NCBI GenBank assembly: GCA_037013495.1
Contig: CM072810.1
Coordinates: 52,190,843-52,254,842 of the forward strand
Origin: Hippophae tibetana
Lineage: Eukaryota; Streptophyta; Magnoliopsida; Rosales; Elaeagnaceae
DNA: 64,000 nt
Reading direction: 5' to 3'
Shown: piece after piece, positions 24,662 to 37,512 of the stretch
How positions within the stretch are numbered: position 1 is the stretch's first letter
How the letters are laid out: each line of letters opens with the position of its first letter
Made by a program: the position numbers and the translations under genes
The notes under the pieces: model-generated
Databases searched by the model: none
Seen by the model: only the letters and a program-made list of their open reading frames with translations
Told to the model about the DNA's origin: nothing

Positions 24662-25844
24662 CTTAACTTGTTCAAAGCTCACACCAAGTCATGAGGATGT
24701 TACCCCCCATGCACGACACAAGTCAGTCTAAATGACACTTGGAAACAACATAGAAAGGATACCCACAACAACGAACCCAGGGATGCTCCTTACCACGGTT
24801 GCATCATTCCGTCTCTTGTAAGCGAACTTCACCTCTAACTTGTGCTTTTATAGGATACAAATCAGAGATCATATTTTGATACCAAACATAGGAAAATGGT
24901 TAATCCTTCCTTCCTAAAGCTTAAGCTTTCCATGCGGGACGGTTGAACTGTCACCCTTAATCCTCGTTCAAAGCTCACAACAAGTCACGAGGACGTTACC
25001 CCCCGTGCACGACACAAGTCATTCTAAATGACACTTGGAAACAACATAGAAAGGTTACCCACAACAACAAACCCAGGGATGGTACTTACGTCGGTTGCAT
25101 CATTCCGTCTCTTGTAAGCGAACTTCACCTCTAACTTGTGCTTTTATGGGATACAAATCGGAGATCATGTTTTGATACCAAACATAGGAAAATAACTAAT
25201 CCTTCATTCCTAAAGCTTAAGCTTTCAATACGGGACGCTTGAACTGTCACCCTTAATCCTCGTTCAAAGCTCACAACAAGTCACGAGGATGTTACCCTCC
25301 CGTGCACGACACAAGTCATTCTAAATGACACTTGGAAACAACATAGAAAGGTTACCCACAACAACAAACGCAGGGATGGTACGTAACTCGGTTGCATCAT
25401 TCCGTCTCTTGTAAGCGAACTTCACCCCGAACTTGTGCTTTTGTGGGATACAAATCGGAGATCATGTTTTCATACCAAAGATAGGAAATATTGCGAATCC
25501 TTCCTTCCTAAAGCTTAAGCTTTCAATACGGGACGCTTGAACGGTCACCCTTAACTTGTTCAAAGCTCACACCAAGTCACGAGGATATTACCCCCCATGC
25601 ACGACACAACTCATTCTAAATGACACTTGGAAACAACATAGAAAGGTTACCCACAACAACAAACCCAGGGATGGTTCTTACCTCGGTTGCATCATTCCGT
25701 CTCTTGTAACCGAACTTCACCTCGAACTTATGCTTTTATGGGATACAAATCGGAGATCATGTTTTGATACCAAAGATAGGAAAAATAGCGAATTCTTCCT
25801 TCCTAAAGCTTATGCTTTCAATACGGGACGCTTGAACGGTCACC
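24662..25844 (+). repeat. 1183-bp HOR unit 4
   Basis: Fourth unit. It shares the CCCTCCC and TTTTCATACC variants with unit 3, so units 3 and 4 form a closer pair, as do units 1 and 2. Confidence 0.92.
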
Positions 25845-27618
25845 CTTAACTTGTTCAAAGCTCACACCAAGTCATGAGGATGTTACCCCCCATGCACGAC
25901 ACAAGTCAGTCTAAATGACACTTGGAAACAACATAGAAAGGATACCCACAACAACGAACCCAGGGATGCTCCTTACCACGGTTGCATCATTCCGTCTCTT
26001 GTAAGCGAACTTCACCTCTAACTTGTGCTTTTATAGGATACAAATCAGAGATCATATTTTGATACCAAACATAGGAAAATGGTTAATCCTTCCTTCCTAA
26101 AGCTTAAGCTTTCCATGCGGGACGGTTGAACTGTCACCCTTAATCCTCGTTCAAAGCTCACAACAAGTCACGAGGATGTTACCCCCCGTGCACGACACAA
26201 GTCATTCTAAATGACACTTGGAAACAACATAGAAAGGTTACCCACAACAACAAACCCAGGGATGGTACTTACGTCGGTTGCATCATTCCGTCTCTTGTAA
26301 GCGAACTTCACCTCTAACTTGTGCTTTTATGGGATACAAATCGGAGATCATGTTTTGATACCAAACATAGGAAAATAACTAATCCTTCATTCCTAAAGCT
26401 TAAGCTTTCAATACGGGACGCTTGAACTGTCACCCTTAATCCTCGTTCAAAGCTCACAACAAGTCACGAGGATGTTACCCTCCCGTGCACGACACAAGTC
26501 ATTCTAAATGACACTTGGAAACAACATAGAAAGGTTACCCACAACAACAAACGCAGGGATGGTACTTAACTCGGTTGCATCATTCCGTCTCTTGTAAGCG
26601 AACTTCACCCCGAACTTGTGCTTTTGTGGGATACAAATCGGAGATCATGTTTTCATACCAAAGATAGGAAAAATTGCGAATCCTTCCTTCCTAAAGCTTA
26701 AGCTCTCAATACGGGACGCTTGAACGGTCACCCTTAACTTGTTCAAAGCTCACACCAAGTCACGAGGATGTTACCCCCCATGCACGACACAAGTCAGTCT
26801 AAATGACACTTGGAAACAACATAGAAAGGTTACCCACAACAACGAACCCAGGGATGGTACTTACGTCGGTTGCATCATTCCGTCTCTTGTAAGCGAACTT
26901 CACCTCTAACTTGAGCTTTTATGGGATACAAATCGGAGATCATGTTTTGATACCAAACATAGGAAAATAACTAATCCTTCATTCCTAAAGCTTAAGCTTT
27001 CAAGACGGGACGCTTGAACTGTCACCCTTAATCCTCGTTCAAAGCTCACAACAAGTCACGAGGATGTTACCCCCCCGTGCACGACACAAGTCATTCTAAA
27101 TGACACTTGGAAACAACATAGAAAGGTTACCCACAACAACAAACGCAGGGATGGTACTTAACTGGGTTGCATCATTCCGTCTCTTGTAAGCGAACTTCAC
27201 CCCGAACTTGTGCTTTTGTGGGATACAAATCGGAGATCATGTTTTCATACCAAAGATAGGAAAAATTGCGAATCCTTCCTTCCTAAAGCTTAAGCTTTCA
27301 ATACGGGACGCTTGAACGGTCACCCTTAACTTGTTCAAAGCTCACACCAAGTCACGAGGATATTACCCCCCATGCACGACACAACTCATTCTAAATGACA
27401 CTTGGACACAACATAGAAAGGTTACCCACAACAACAAACCCAGGGATGGTTCTTACCTCGGTTGCATCATTCCGTCTCTTGTAAGCGAACTTCACCTCTA
27501 ACTTGTGATTTTATGGGATACAAATCGGAGATCATATTTTGATACCAAACATAGGAAAATAGTTAATCCTTCCTTCCTAAAGCTTAAGCTTTCCATGCGG
27601 GACGCTTGAACTATCACC
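25845..27618 (+). repeat. Rearranged tail of the four-monomer HOR
   Basis: The fifth unit holds q1, q2 and q3. At 26733 comes a hybrid that starts q1-like (CTTAACTTG, GTCAGTCTAAATG) and continues q2-like (ACTTACGTCGG). Another q3 follows, then at 27325 a q4-like monomer whose second half returns to the general type (GTAAGCGAACTTCACCTCTAAC). The regular HOR ends here. Confidence 0.82.
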
Positions 27619-28510
27619 CTTAATCCTCGTTCAAAGATCACAACAAGTCACGAGGCTGTTACTCCCCGTGCACGACACAAGTCATTCTAAATGACACTTG
27701 GAAACAACATAGAAAGGTTACCCTCAACAACAAACTCAGGGATGATACTTACCTCGGTTGCATCATTCCCTCTCTTGTAAGCGAACTTCACCTCGAACTT
27801 GTGCTTTTATGGGATACAAATCGGAGATCATGTTTTGATAACAAATATAGGAGAAATAGCTAATCCTTCCTTCCTAAAGCTTAATATTTCAATACGGGAC
27901 GCTTGAACGGTCACCTTTAATCCTCGTTCAAAGCTCACACCAAGTCACGAGGATGTTACACCCCGTGCACGACACAATGTATTCTAAATGACACTTGGAA
28001 ACAACATAGAAAGGTTACCCACAACAGCGAGCCCAGGGATGGTACTTACCTCGGTTGCATCATTCCGTCTCTTGTAAGCGAACTTCACCTCGAACTTGTG
28101 CTTTTATGGGATAAAAATTTGGAGATCATGTTTTGATAACAAATATAGGAAAAATAGCTAATCCTTCCTTCCTAAAGCATAATCTTTCAATACGGGACGC
28201 TTGAATGGTCACCCTTAATCCTCGTTCAAAGCTCACACCAAGTCACGAGAATGTTACACCCCGTGCACGACACAAGTCATTCTAAATGACACTCGGAAAC
28301 AACATAGAAAGGTTACCCACAACAACGAGCCCAGGGATGGTACTTACCTTGGTTGCATCATTCCGTCTCTTGTAACCGAACTCCACCTGGAACTTGTGCT
28401 TTTATGGGATACAAATCGGAGATCATGTTTTGATACCAAAGATAGGAAAAATAGCGAATCCTTCCTTCCTAAAGCTTAAGCTTCCCATACGGGACGCTTG
28501 AACTGTCACC
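27619..28510 (+). repeat. Three diverged monomers at a domain border
   Basis: These three monomers carry variants not seen elsewhere: GAGGCTGTTACTCCCC, GTTACACCCC (C-tract broken by A), ATGTATTCTAAATG, GGATAAAAATTTGG and CCTAAAGCATAATC. Two of them have the GATAACAAATATAGG form otherwise found after 36 kb. They look like an older, less homogenised interval between two amplified domains. Confidence 0.75.
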
Positions 28511-31500
28511 CTTAATCCTCGTTCAAAGCTCACAACAAGTCACGAGGATGTTACCCCCCGTACACGACACAAGTCATTCTAAATGACACTTGGAAACAAC
28601 AAGGAAAGGTTACCCACAACAACGAACCCAGGGATGGTACTTACCTCGGTTGCATCATTCCGTCTCTTGTAAGCGAACTTCACCTCGAACTTGTGCTTTT
28701 ATGGGACACAAACCTGAGATCATGTTTTGATACCAAACATAGGAAAATAGCTAATCCTTCCTTCCAAAAGCTTAAGCTTTCAATACGGGACGCTTGAACT
28801 GTCACCCTTAATCCTCGTTCAAAACTCACACCAAGTCACGAGGATGTTACCCCCCATGCACGACACAAGTCATTCTAAATGACACTTGGAAACAACATAG
28901 AAAGGTTACCCACAACAACGAACCCAGGGATGGTTCTTACCTCGGTTGCATCATTCCGTCTATTGTAAGCGAATTTCACCTCTAACTTGTGCTTTTATGG
29001 GATACAAATCGGAGATCATATTTTGATACCAAACATAGGAAAATAGTTAATCCTTCCTTCCTAAAGCTTAAGCTTTAAATACGGGACGCTTGAACTGTCA
29101 CCCTTAATCCTCGTTCAAAGATCACAACAAGTCACGAGGTTGTTACCCCCCGTGCACGACACAAGTCATTCTAAATGACACTTGGAAACAACATAGAAAG
29201 GTTACCCACAACAACAAACCCAGGGATGGTACTTACCTCGGTTGCATCATTCCGTCTCTTGTAAGCGAACTTCACCTCGAACTTGTGCTTTTATGGGATA
29301 CAAATTCGGAGATCATGTTTTGATACCAAACATAGGAAAATAGCTAATCCTTCCTTCCTAAAGCTTAAGCTTTCAATACGGGACGCTTGAACTGTCACCC
29401 TTAATCCTCGTTCAAAGGTCACAACAAGTCACGAGGATGTTACCCCCCCGTGCACGACACAAGTCATTCTAAATGACACTCGGAAACAACAAGTAAAGGT
29501 TACCCACAACAACGAACCCAGGGATGGTACTAACCTCGGTTGCATCATTCCGTCTCTTGTAAGCGAACTTCACATCGAACTTGTGCTTTTATGGGACACA
29601 AACCCGAGATCATGTTTTGATACCAAACATAGGAAAATAGCTAATCCTTCCTTCCTAAAGCTTAAGCTTTCAATACGTGATGCTTGAACTGTCACCTTTA
29701 ATCCTCTTTCAAAGCTCACAACAAGTCACGAGGATGTTACCCCCAATGCACGACACAAGTCATTCTAAATGACACTCGGAAACAACAAGGAAAGGTTACC
29801 CACAACAACGAACCCAGGGATGGTACTTACCTCGGTTGCATCATTCCGTCTCTTGTAAGCAAACTTCACCTCTAAGTTGTGCTTTTATGGGATACAAATC
29901 GGAGATCATGTTTTGATACCAAACATAGGAAAATAGCTAATCCTTCCTTCCTAAAGCTTAAGCTTTCAATACGGGACGCTTGAACTGTCACCCTTAATCC
30001 TCGTTCAAAGCTCACAACAAGTCACGAGGATGTTACCCCTCCGTGCACGACACAAGTCATTCTAAATGACACTTGGAAACAACATAGAAAGGTTACCCAC
30101 AACAACAAACCCATGGATGGATACTTACCTCGGTTGCATCATTCTGTCTCTTGTAAGCGAACTTCACATCGAACTTGTGCTTTTATCGGACACAAACCTG
30201 AGATCATGTTTTGATACCAAACATAGGAAAATAGCTAATCCTTCCTTCCTAAAGCTTAAGCTTTCAATACGGGACGCTTGAACTGTCACCCTTAATCCTC
30301 TTTCAAAGCTCACAACAAGTCACGAGGATGTTACCCCCCATGCACGACACAAGTCATTCTAAATGACACTCGGAAACAACAAGGAAAGGTTACCCACAAC
30401 AACGAACCCAGGGATGGTACTTACCTCGGTTGCATCATTCCGTCTCTTGTAAGCGAACTTCACATCGAACTTGTGCTTTTATGGGACACAAACCCGAGAT
30501 CATGTTTTGATACCAAACATAGGAAAATAGCTAATCCTTCCTTCCTAAAGCTTAAGCTTTCAATACGGGACGCTTGAACTGTCACCCTTAATCCTCTTTC
30601 AAAGCTCACAACAAGTCACGAGGATGTTACCCCCCATGCACGACACAAGTCATTCTAAATGACACTCGGAAACAACAAGGAAAGGTTACCCACAACAACG
30701 AACCCAGGGATGGTACTTACCTCGGTTGCATCATTCCGTCTCTTGTAAGCGAACTTCACCTCGAACTTGTGCTTTTATGGGATACAAATTCGGAGATCAT
30801 GTTTTGATACCAAACATAGAAAAATAGCTAATCCTTCCTTCCTAAAGCTTAAGCTTTCAATACGGGACGCTTGAACTGTCACCCTTAATCCTCGTTCAAA
30901 GCTCACAACAAGTCACGAGGATGTTACCCCCCCGTGCACGACACAAGTCATTCTAAATGACACTCGGAAACAACAAGGAAAGGTTACCCACAACAACGAA
31001 CCCAGGGATGGTACTTACCTCGGTTGCATCATTCCGTCTCTTGTAAGCGAACTTCACATCGAACTTGTGCTTTTATGGGACACAAACCCGAGATCATGTT
31101 TTGATACAAAACATAGGAAAATAGCTAATCCTTCCTTCCTAAAGCTTAAGCTTTCAATACGGGACGCTTGAACTGTCACCCTTAATCCTCTTTCAAAGCT
31201 CACAACAAGTCACGAGGATGTTACCCCCCATGCACGACACAAGTCATTCTAAATGACACTCGGAAACAACAAGGAAAGGTTACCCACAACAACGAACCCA
31301 GGGATGGTACTTACCTCGGTTGCATCATTCCGTCTCTTGTAAGCAAACTTCACCTCTAAGTTGTGCTTTTATGGGATACAAATCGGAGATCATGTTTTGA
31401 TACCAAACATAGGAAAATAGCTAATCCTTCCTTCCAAAAGCTTAAACTTTCAATACCGGACGCTTGAACTGTCACCCTTAATGCTCGTTCAAAGCTCACA

Positions 31501-31675
31501 ACAAGTCACGAGGATGTTACCCCCCCGTGCACGACACAAGTCATTCTAAATGACACTTGGAAACAACATAGAAAGGTTACCCACAACAACAAACCCAGGG
31601 ATGGATACTTACCTCGGTTGCATCATTCCGTCTCTTGTAAGCGAACTTCACCTCGAACTTGTGCTTTTATGGGAT

Positions 31676-32566
31676 ACAAATTCGGAGATCATGTTTTGAT
31701 ACCAAACATAGGAAAATAGCTAATCCTTCCTTCCTAAAGCTTAAGCTTTCAATACGGGACGCATGAACTGTCACCCTTAATCCTCGTTCAAAGCTCACAA
31801 CAAGTCACGAGGATGTTACCCCCCCGTGCACGACACAAGTCATTCTAAATGACACTCGGAAACAACAAGGAAAGGTTACCCACAACAACGAACCCAGGGA
31901 TGGTACTTACCTCGGTTGCATCATTCCGTCTCTTGTAAGCAAACTTCACCTCTAAGTTGTGCTTTTATGGGATACAAATCGGAGATCATGTTTTGATACC
32001 AAACATAGGAAAATAGCTAATCCTTCCTTCCTAAAGCTTAAGCTTTCAATACGGGACGCTTGAACTGTCACCCTTAATCCTCGTTCAAGGCTCACAACAA
32101 GTCACGAGGATGTTACCCCCCCGAGCACGACACAAGTCATTCTAAATGACACTTGGAAACAACAAGGAAAGGTTACCCACAACAACGAACCCAGGGATGG
32201 TACTTACCTCGGTTGCATCATTCCGTCTCTTGTAAGCGAACTTTACCTCGAACTTGTGCTTTTATGGGACACAAACCTGAGATCATGTTTTGATACCAAA
32301 CATAGGAAAATAGCTAATCCTTCCTTCCAAAAGCTTAAGCTTTCAATACGGGATGCTTGAACTGTCACCCTTAATCCTCGTTCAAAACTCACACCAAGTC
32401 ACGAGGATGTTACCCCCCGTGCACGAAACAAGTCATTCTAAATGACACTTGGAAACAACATAGAAAGGTTACCCACAACAACGAACCCAGGGATGGTTCT
32501 TACCTCGGTTGCATCATTCCGTCTCTTGTAAGCGAATTTCACCTCTAACTTGTGCTTTTATGGGAT
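31676..32566 (+). repeat. 891-bp three-monomer duplication, copy 1
   Basis: CGCATG (31760) and CCGAGCACG (32121) both recur 891 bp downstream, at 32651 and 33012. The copies abut. A few substitutions separate them, such as GGGATGCTTG against GGGACGCTTG. Confidence 0.8.
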
Positions 32567-33457
32567 ACAAATTCGGAGATCATGTTTTGATACCAAACAT
32601 AGGAAAATAGCTAATCCTTCCTTCCTAAAGCTTAAGCTTTCAATACGGGACGCATGAACTGTCACCCTTAATCCTCGTTCAAAGCTTACAACAAGTCACG
32701 AGGATGTTACCCCCCCGTGCACGACACAAGTTATTCTAAATGACACTCGGAAACAACAAGGAAAGGTTACCCACAACAACGAACCCAGGGTTGGTACTTA
32801 CCTCGGTTGCAACATTCCGTCTCTTGTAAGCAAACTTCACCTCTAAGTTGTGCTTTTATGGGATACAAATCGGAGATCATGTTTTGATACCAAACATAGG
32901 AAAATAGCTAATCCTTCCTTCCTAAAGCTTAAGCTTTCAATACGGGACGCTTGAACTGTCACCCTTAATCCTCGTTCAAAGCTCACAACAAGTCACGAGG
33001 ATGTTACCCCCCCGAGCACGACACAAGTCATTCTAAATGACACTTGGAAACAACAAGGAAAGGTTACCCACAACAACGAACCCAGGGATGGTACTTACCT
33101 CGGTTGCATCATTCCGTCTCTTGTAAGCGAACTTTACCTCGAACTTGTGCTTTTATGGGACACAAACCTGAGATCATGTTTTGATACCAAACATAGGAAA
33201 ATAGCTAATCCTTCCTTCCAAAAGCTTAAGCTTTCAATACGGGACGCTTGAACTGTCACCCTTAATCCTCGTTCAAAACTCACACCAAGTCACGAGGATG
33301 TTACCCCCCATGCACGACACAAGTCATTCTAAATGACACTTGGAAACAACATAGAAAGGTTACCCACAACAACGAACCCAGGGATGGTTCTTACCTCGGT
33401 TGCATCATTCCGTTTCTTGTAAGCGAATTTCACCTCTAACTTGTGCTTTTATGGGAT
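32567..33457 (+). repeat. 891-bp three-monomer duplication, copy 2
   Basis: Direct tandem copy of the preceding block. Homology ends where AAATTCGG in one copy meets AAATCGG with CATATTTTG in the other. Confidence 0.8.
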
Positions 33458-36023
33458 ACAAATCGGAGATCATATTTTGATACCAAACATAGGAAAATAG
33501 TTAATCCTTCCTTCCTAAAGCTTAAGCTTTCCATACGGGACGCTTGAACTGTCACCCTTAATCCTCGTTCAAAGATCACAACAAGTCACGAGGATGTTAC
33601 CCCCCCGAGCACGACACAAGTCATTCTAAATGACACTTGGAAACAACAAGGAAAGGTTACCCACAACAACGAACCCAGGGATGGTATTTACCTCGGTTGC
33701 ATCATTCCATCTCTTGTAAGCGAACTTTACCTCGAACTTGTGCTTTTATGGGACACAAACCTGAGATCATGTTTTGATACCAAACATAGGAAAATAGCTA
33801 ATCCTTCCTTCCTAAAGCGTAAGCTTTCAATACGGGACGCATGAACTGTCACCCTTAATCCTCGTTCAAAGCTCACAACAAGTCACGAGGATGTTACCCC
33901 CCCGTGCACGACACAAGTCATTCTAAATGACACTCGGAAACAACAAGGAAAGGTTACCCACAACAACAAACCCAGGGATGGTACTTACCTCGGTTGCATC
34001 ATTCCGTCTCTTGTAAGCGAACTTCACATCGAACTTGTGCTTTTATGGGACACAAACCTGAGATCATGTTTTGATACCAAACATAGGAAAATTGCTAATC
34101 CTTCCTTCCTAAAGCGTAAGCTTTCAATACGGGACGCTTGAACTACCACCCTTAATCCCCGTTCAAAGCTCACAACAAGTCACGAGGATGTTACCCCTCG
34201 TGCACGACACAAGTCATTCTAAATGACACTTGGAAACAACATAGAAAGGTTACCCACAACAACGAACCCAGGGATGGTTCTTACCTCGGTTGCATCATTC
34301 CGTCTCTTGTAAGCGAATTTCACCTCTAACTTGTGCTTTTATGGGATACAAATTCGGAGATCATGTTTTGATACCAAACATAGGAAAATAGCTAATCCTT
34401 CCTTCCTAAAGCTTAAGCTTTCAATACGGGACGCATGAACTGTCACCCTTAATCCTCGTTCAAAGCTCACAACAAGTCACGAGGATGTTACCCCCCCGTG
34501 CACGACACAAGGCATTCTAAATGACACTCGGAAACAACAAGGAAAGGTTACCCACAACAACGAACCCAGGGATGGTACTTACCTCGGTTGCAACATTCCA
34601 TCTCTTGTAAGCAAACTTCACCTCTAAGTTGTGCTTTTATGGGATACAAATCGGAGATCATGTTTTGATACCAAACATAGGAAAATAGCTAATCCTTCCT
34701 TCCTAAAGCTTAAGCTTTCAATACGGGACGCATGAACTGTCACCCTTAATCCTCGTTCAAAGCTCACAACAAGTCACGAGGATGTTACCCCCCCGTGCAC
34801 GACACAAGTCATTCTAAATGACACTCGGAAACAACAAGGAAAGGTTACCCACAACAACGAACCCAGGGATGGTAGTTACCTCGGTTGCAACATTCCGTCT
34901 CTTGTAAGCAAACTTCACCTCTAAGTTGTGCTTTTATGGGATACAAATCGTAGATCATGTTTTGATACCAAACATAGGAAAATAGCTAATCCTTCCTTCC
35001 TAAAGCTTAAGCTTTCAATACGGGACGCTTGAACTGTCACCCTTAATCCTCGTTCAAAGCTCACAACAAGTCACGAGGATGTTACCCCCCCGAGCACGAC
35101 ACAAGTCATTCTAAATGACACTTGGAAACAACAAGGAAAGGTTACCCACAACAACGAACCCAGAGATGGTACTTACCTCGGTTGCATCATTCCGTCTCTT
35201 GTAAGCGAACTTTACCTCGAACTTGTGCTTTTATGGGACACAAACCTGAGATCATGTTTTGATACCAAACATAGGAAAATAGCTAATCCTTCCTTCCAAA
35301 AGCTTAAGCTTTCAATACGGGACGCTTGAACTGTCACCCTTAATCCTCGTTCAAAACTCACACCAAGTCACGAGGATGTTACCCCCCATGCACGACACAA
35401 GTCATTCTAAATGACACTTGGAAACAACATAGAAAGGTTACCCACAACAACGAACCCAGGGATGGTTCTTACCTCGGTTGCATCATTCCGTATCTTGTAA
35501 GCGAATTTCACCTCTAACTTGTGCTTTTATGGGATACAAATCGGAGATCATATTTTGATACCAAACATAGGAAAATAGTTAATCCTTCCTTCCTAAAGCT
35601 TAAGCTTTCCATACGGCACGCTTGAACTGTCACCCTTAATCCTCGTTCAAAGATCACAAGAAGTCACGAGGCTGTTACCCCCCGTGCACGACACAAGTCA
35701 TTCTAAATGACACTTGGAAACAACAAAGAAAGGTTACCCACAACAACAAACCCAGGGATGGTACTTACCTCGGTTGCATCATTCTGTCTCTTGTAAGCGA
35801 ACTTCACATCGAACTTGTGCTTTTATGGGACACAAACCTGAGATCATGTTTTGATACCAAACAAAGGAAAATAGCTAATCCTTCCTTCCTAAAGCGTAAG
35901 CTTTCAATACGGGACGCTTGAACTGCCACCCTTAATCCTCGTTCAAAACTCACACCAAGTCACGAGGATGTTACCCCCCATGCACGACACAAGTCATTCT
36001 AAATGACACTTGGAAACAACATA

Positions 36024-37512
36024 GAAAGGTTACCCACAACAACAAACCCAGGGATGGTACTTACCTCGGTTGCATCATTCCGTCTCTTGTAAGCGAACTT
36101 CACATCGAACTTGTGCTTTTATGGGACACAAACCTGAGATCATGTTTTGATACCAAACATAGGAAAATAGCTAATCCTTCCTTCCTAAAGTGTAAGCTTT
36201 CAATACGGGACGCTTGAACTGCCACCCTTAATCCCCGTTCAAAGCTCACAACAAGTCACGAGGATGTTACCCCCCGTGCACGACACAAGTCATTCTAAAT
36301 GACACTTGGAAACAACAAGGAAAGGTTACCCACAACAACAAACCCAGGGATGGATACTTACCTCGGTTCCATCATTCAGTCTGTTGTAAGCGAACTTCAC
36401 CTCGAACTTGTGCTTTTATGGGATACAAATTCAGAGATCATGTTTTGATAACAAATATTGGAAGAATAGCTAATCCTTCCTTCCTAAAGCTTAAGCTTCC
36501 CATACGGGACGCGTGAACTGTCACCCTAAATCCTCGTTCAAAGATCACAACAACTCACGAGGCTATTACCCCCCGTGCAGGACACAAGTCATTCTAAATG
36601 ACACTTGGAAACAACATAGAAAGGTTACCCACAACAACAAACCCAGGGATGGTACTTACCTCGGTTGCATCATTCCAACTCTTGTAAGCGAACTTCACCT
36701 CTAACTTGTGCTTTTATGGGATACAAATCGGAGATCATATTTTGATACCAAACGTAGGAAAATAGGTAATCCTTCCTTCGTAAATCTTAAGCTTTCAATA
36801 CGGGACGCTTGAACTGTCACCCTTAATCCTCGTTCAAAGCTCACAACAAGTCACGAGGATGTTACCCCCCCGTGCACGACACAAGTCATTCTAAATGACA
36901 CTTGGAAACAACATAGAAAGGTTACCCACAACAACAAACCCAGGGATGGATACTTACCTCGGTTGCATCATTCCGTCTCTTGTAAGCGAACTTCACCTCG
37001 AACTTGTGCTTTTATGGGATACAAATTCGGAGATCATGTTTTGATAACAAATATAGGAAAAATACCTAATCCTTCCTTCCTAAAGCTTAAGCTTCCCATA
37101 CGGGACGCTTGAACTGTCACCCTTAATCCTCGTTCAAAGCTCACAGCAAGTCACGAGGATGTTACCCCCCCTTGCACGACACAAGTCATTCTAAATGACA
37201 CTTGGAAACAACAAGGAAAGGTTACTCACAACAACGAACCCAGGGATGGTACTTACCTCGGTTGCATCATTCCGTCTCTTGTAAGCGAACTTTACCTCGA
37301 ACTTGTGCTTTTATGGGACACAAACCTGAGATCATGTTTTGATACCAAACATAGGAAAATAGCTAATCCGTCCTTCCAAAAGCTTAAGCTTTCAATATGG
37401 GACGCTTGAACTATCACCCTTAATCCTCGTTCAAAGCTCACAACAAGTCACGAGGATGTTACCCCCCCGTGCACGACACAAGTCATTCTAAATGACACTC
37501 GGAAACAACAAG
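36024..37512 (+). repeat. 1489-bp five-monomer HOR unit, copy 1
   Basis: The unit is marked by GGTTCCATCATTCAG, ACGCGTGAAC, CACCCTAAATCC, CAACTCACGAGGCTATT, TTCCAACTC, AACGTAGG and CAGCAAGTC. All recur 1489 bp later. The left break falls just before GAAAGGTTACCC, where the flanking monomer types differ (ATAG against AAGG). Confidence 0.87.

Larger units (their letters stand above)
21113..27618 (+). repeat. Homogeneous four-monomer HOR domain, 1183-bp period
   Basis: Four monomer types, q1 to q4, repeat in fixed order. q1 has CTTAACTTG, GTCAGTCTAAATG, GATGCTCCTTACCACGG, ATAGGATAC and CATGCGGGACGG. q2 has AGGACGTTACC, ACTTACGTCGG and AATAACTAATCC. q3 has AACGCAGGG, ACTTAACTCGG, CACCCCGAAC, TTGTGGG and AATTGCG. 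q4 has CTTAACTTG, GATATTACC, CAACTCATTC, GTAACCGAAC and CTTATGC. Units start at 21113, 22296, 23479, 24662 and 25845, each 1183 bp apart. The period is shorter than 4 x 297, partly because q1 and q4 carry a 2-base contraction (CTTAACTTGTTC for CTTAATCCTCGTTC). There are no genes here; the 97-codon open frames at 22007, 23190, 24373 and 25556 are the same stretch of q4 and start at TTG. Confidence 0.95.
28511..36023 (+). repeat. Mixed-type satellite domain without one dominant HOR
   Basis: Monomers here resemble T1-T5 of the left domain, but in shuffled order and with many hybrids. Examples are CTCTTTC starts joined to ATGCACG and CACATCG types at about 29695-31190, and TCCGTTT or TCCGTAT variants near 33410 and 35488. 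The variant CCGAGCACG, which breaks the usual GTGCAC, starts at 32121, 33012, 33605 and 35090. These spacings of 891, 593 and 1485 bp equal three, two and five monomers. No gene is present; the 71-codon frame at 30066 is an ordinary monomer read in one frame. Confidence 0.82.

Noticed and set aside
22007..25849. Four 97-codon open frames at 1183-bp spacing as a tandem gene family
   Set aside because: They are the same stretch of the q4 monomer and start at TTG. The contraction CTTAACTTG merely places a TTG in frame. Changes between copies are those of the satellite in general.
36522..36532. Plant telomere repeat CCCTAAA
   Set aside because: A single unit produced by one base change in CACCCTTAATCC, also present in the 1489-bp copy near 38011. 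There is no tandem telomere sequence.
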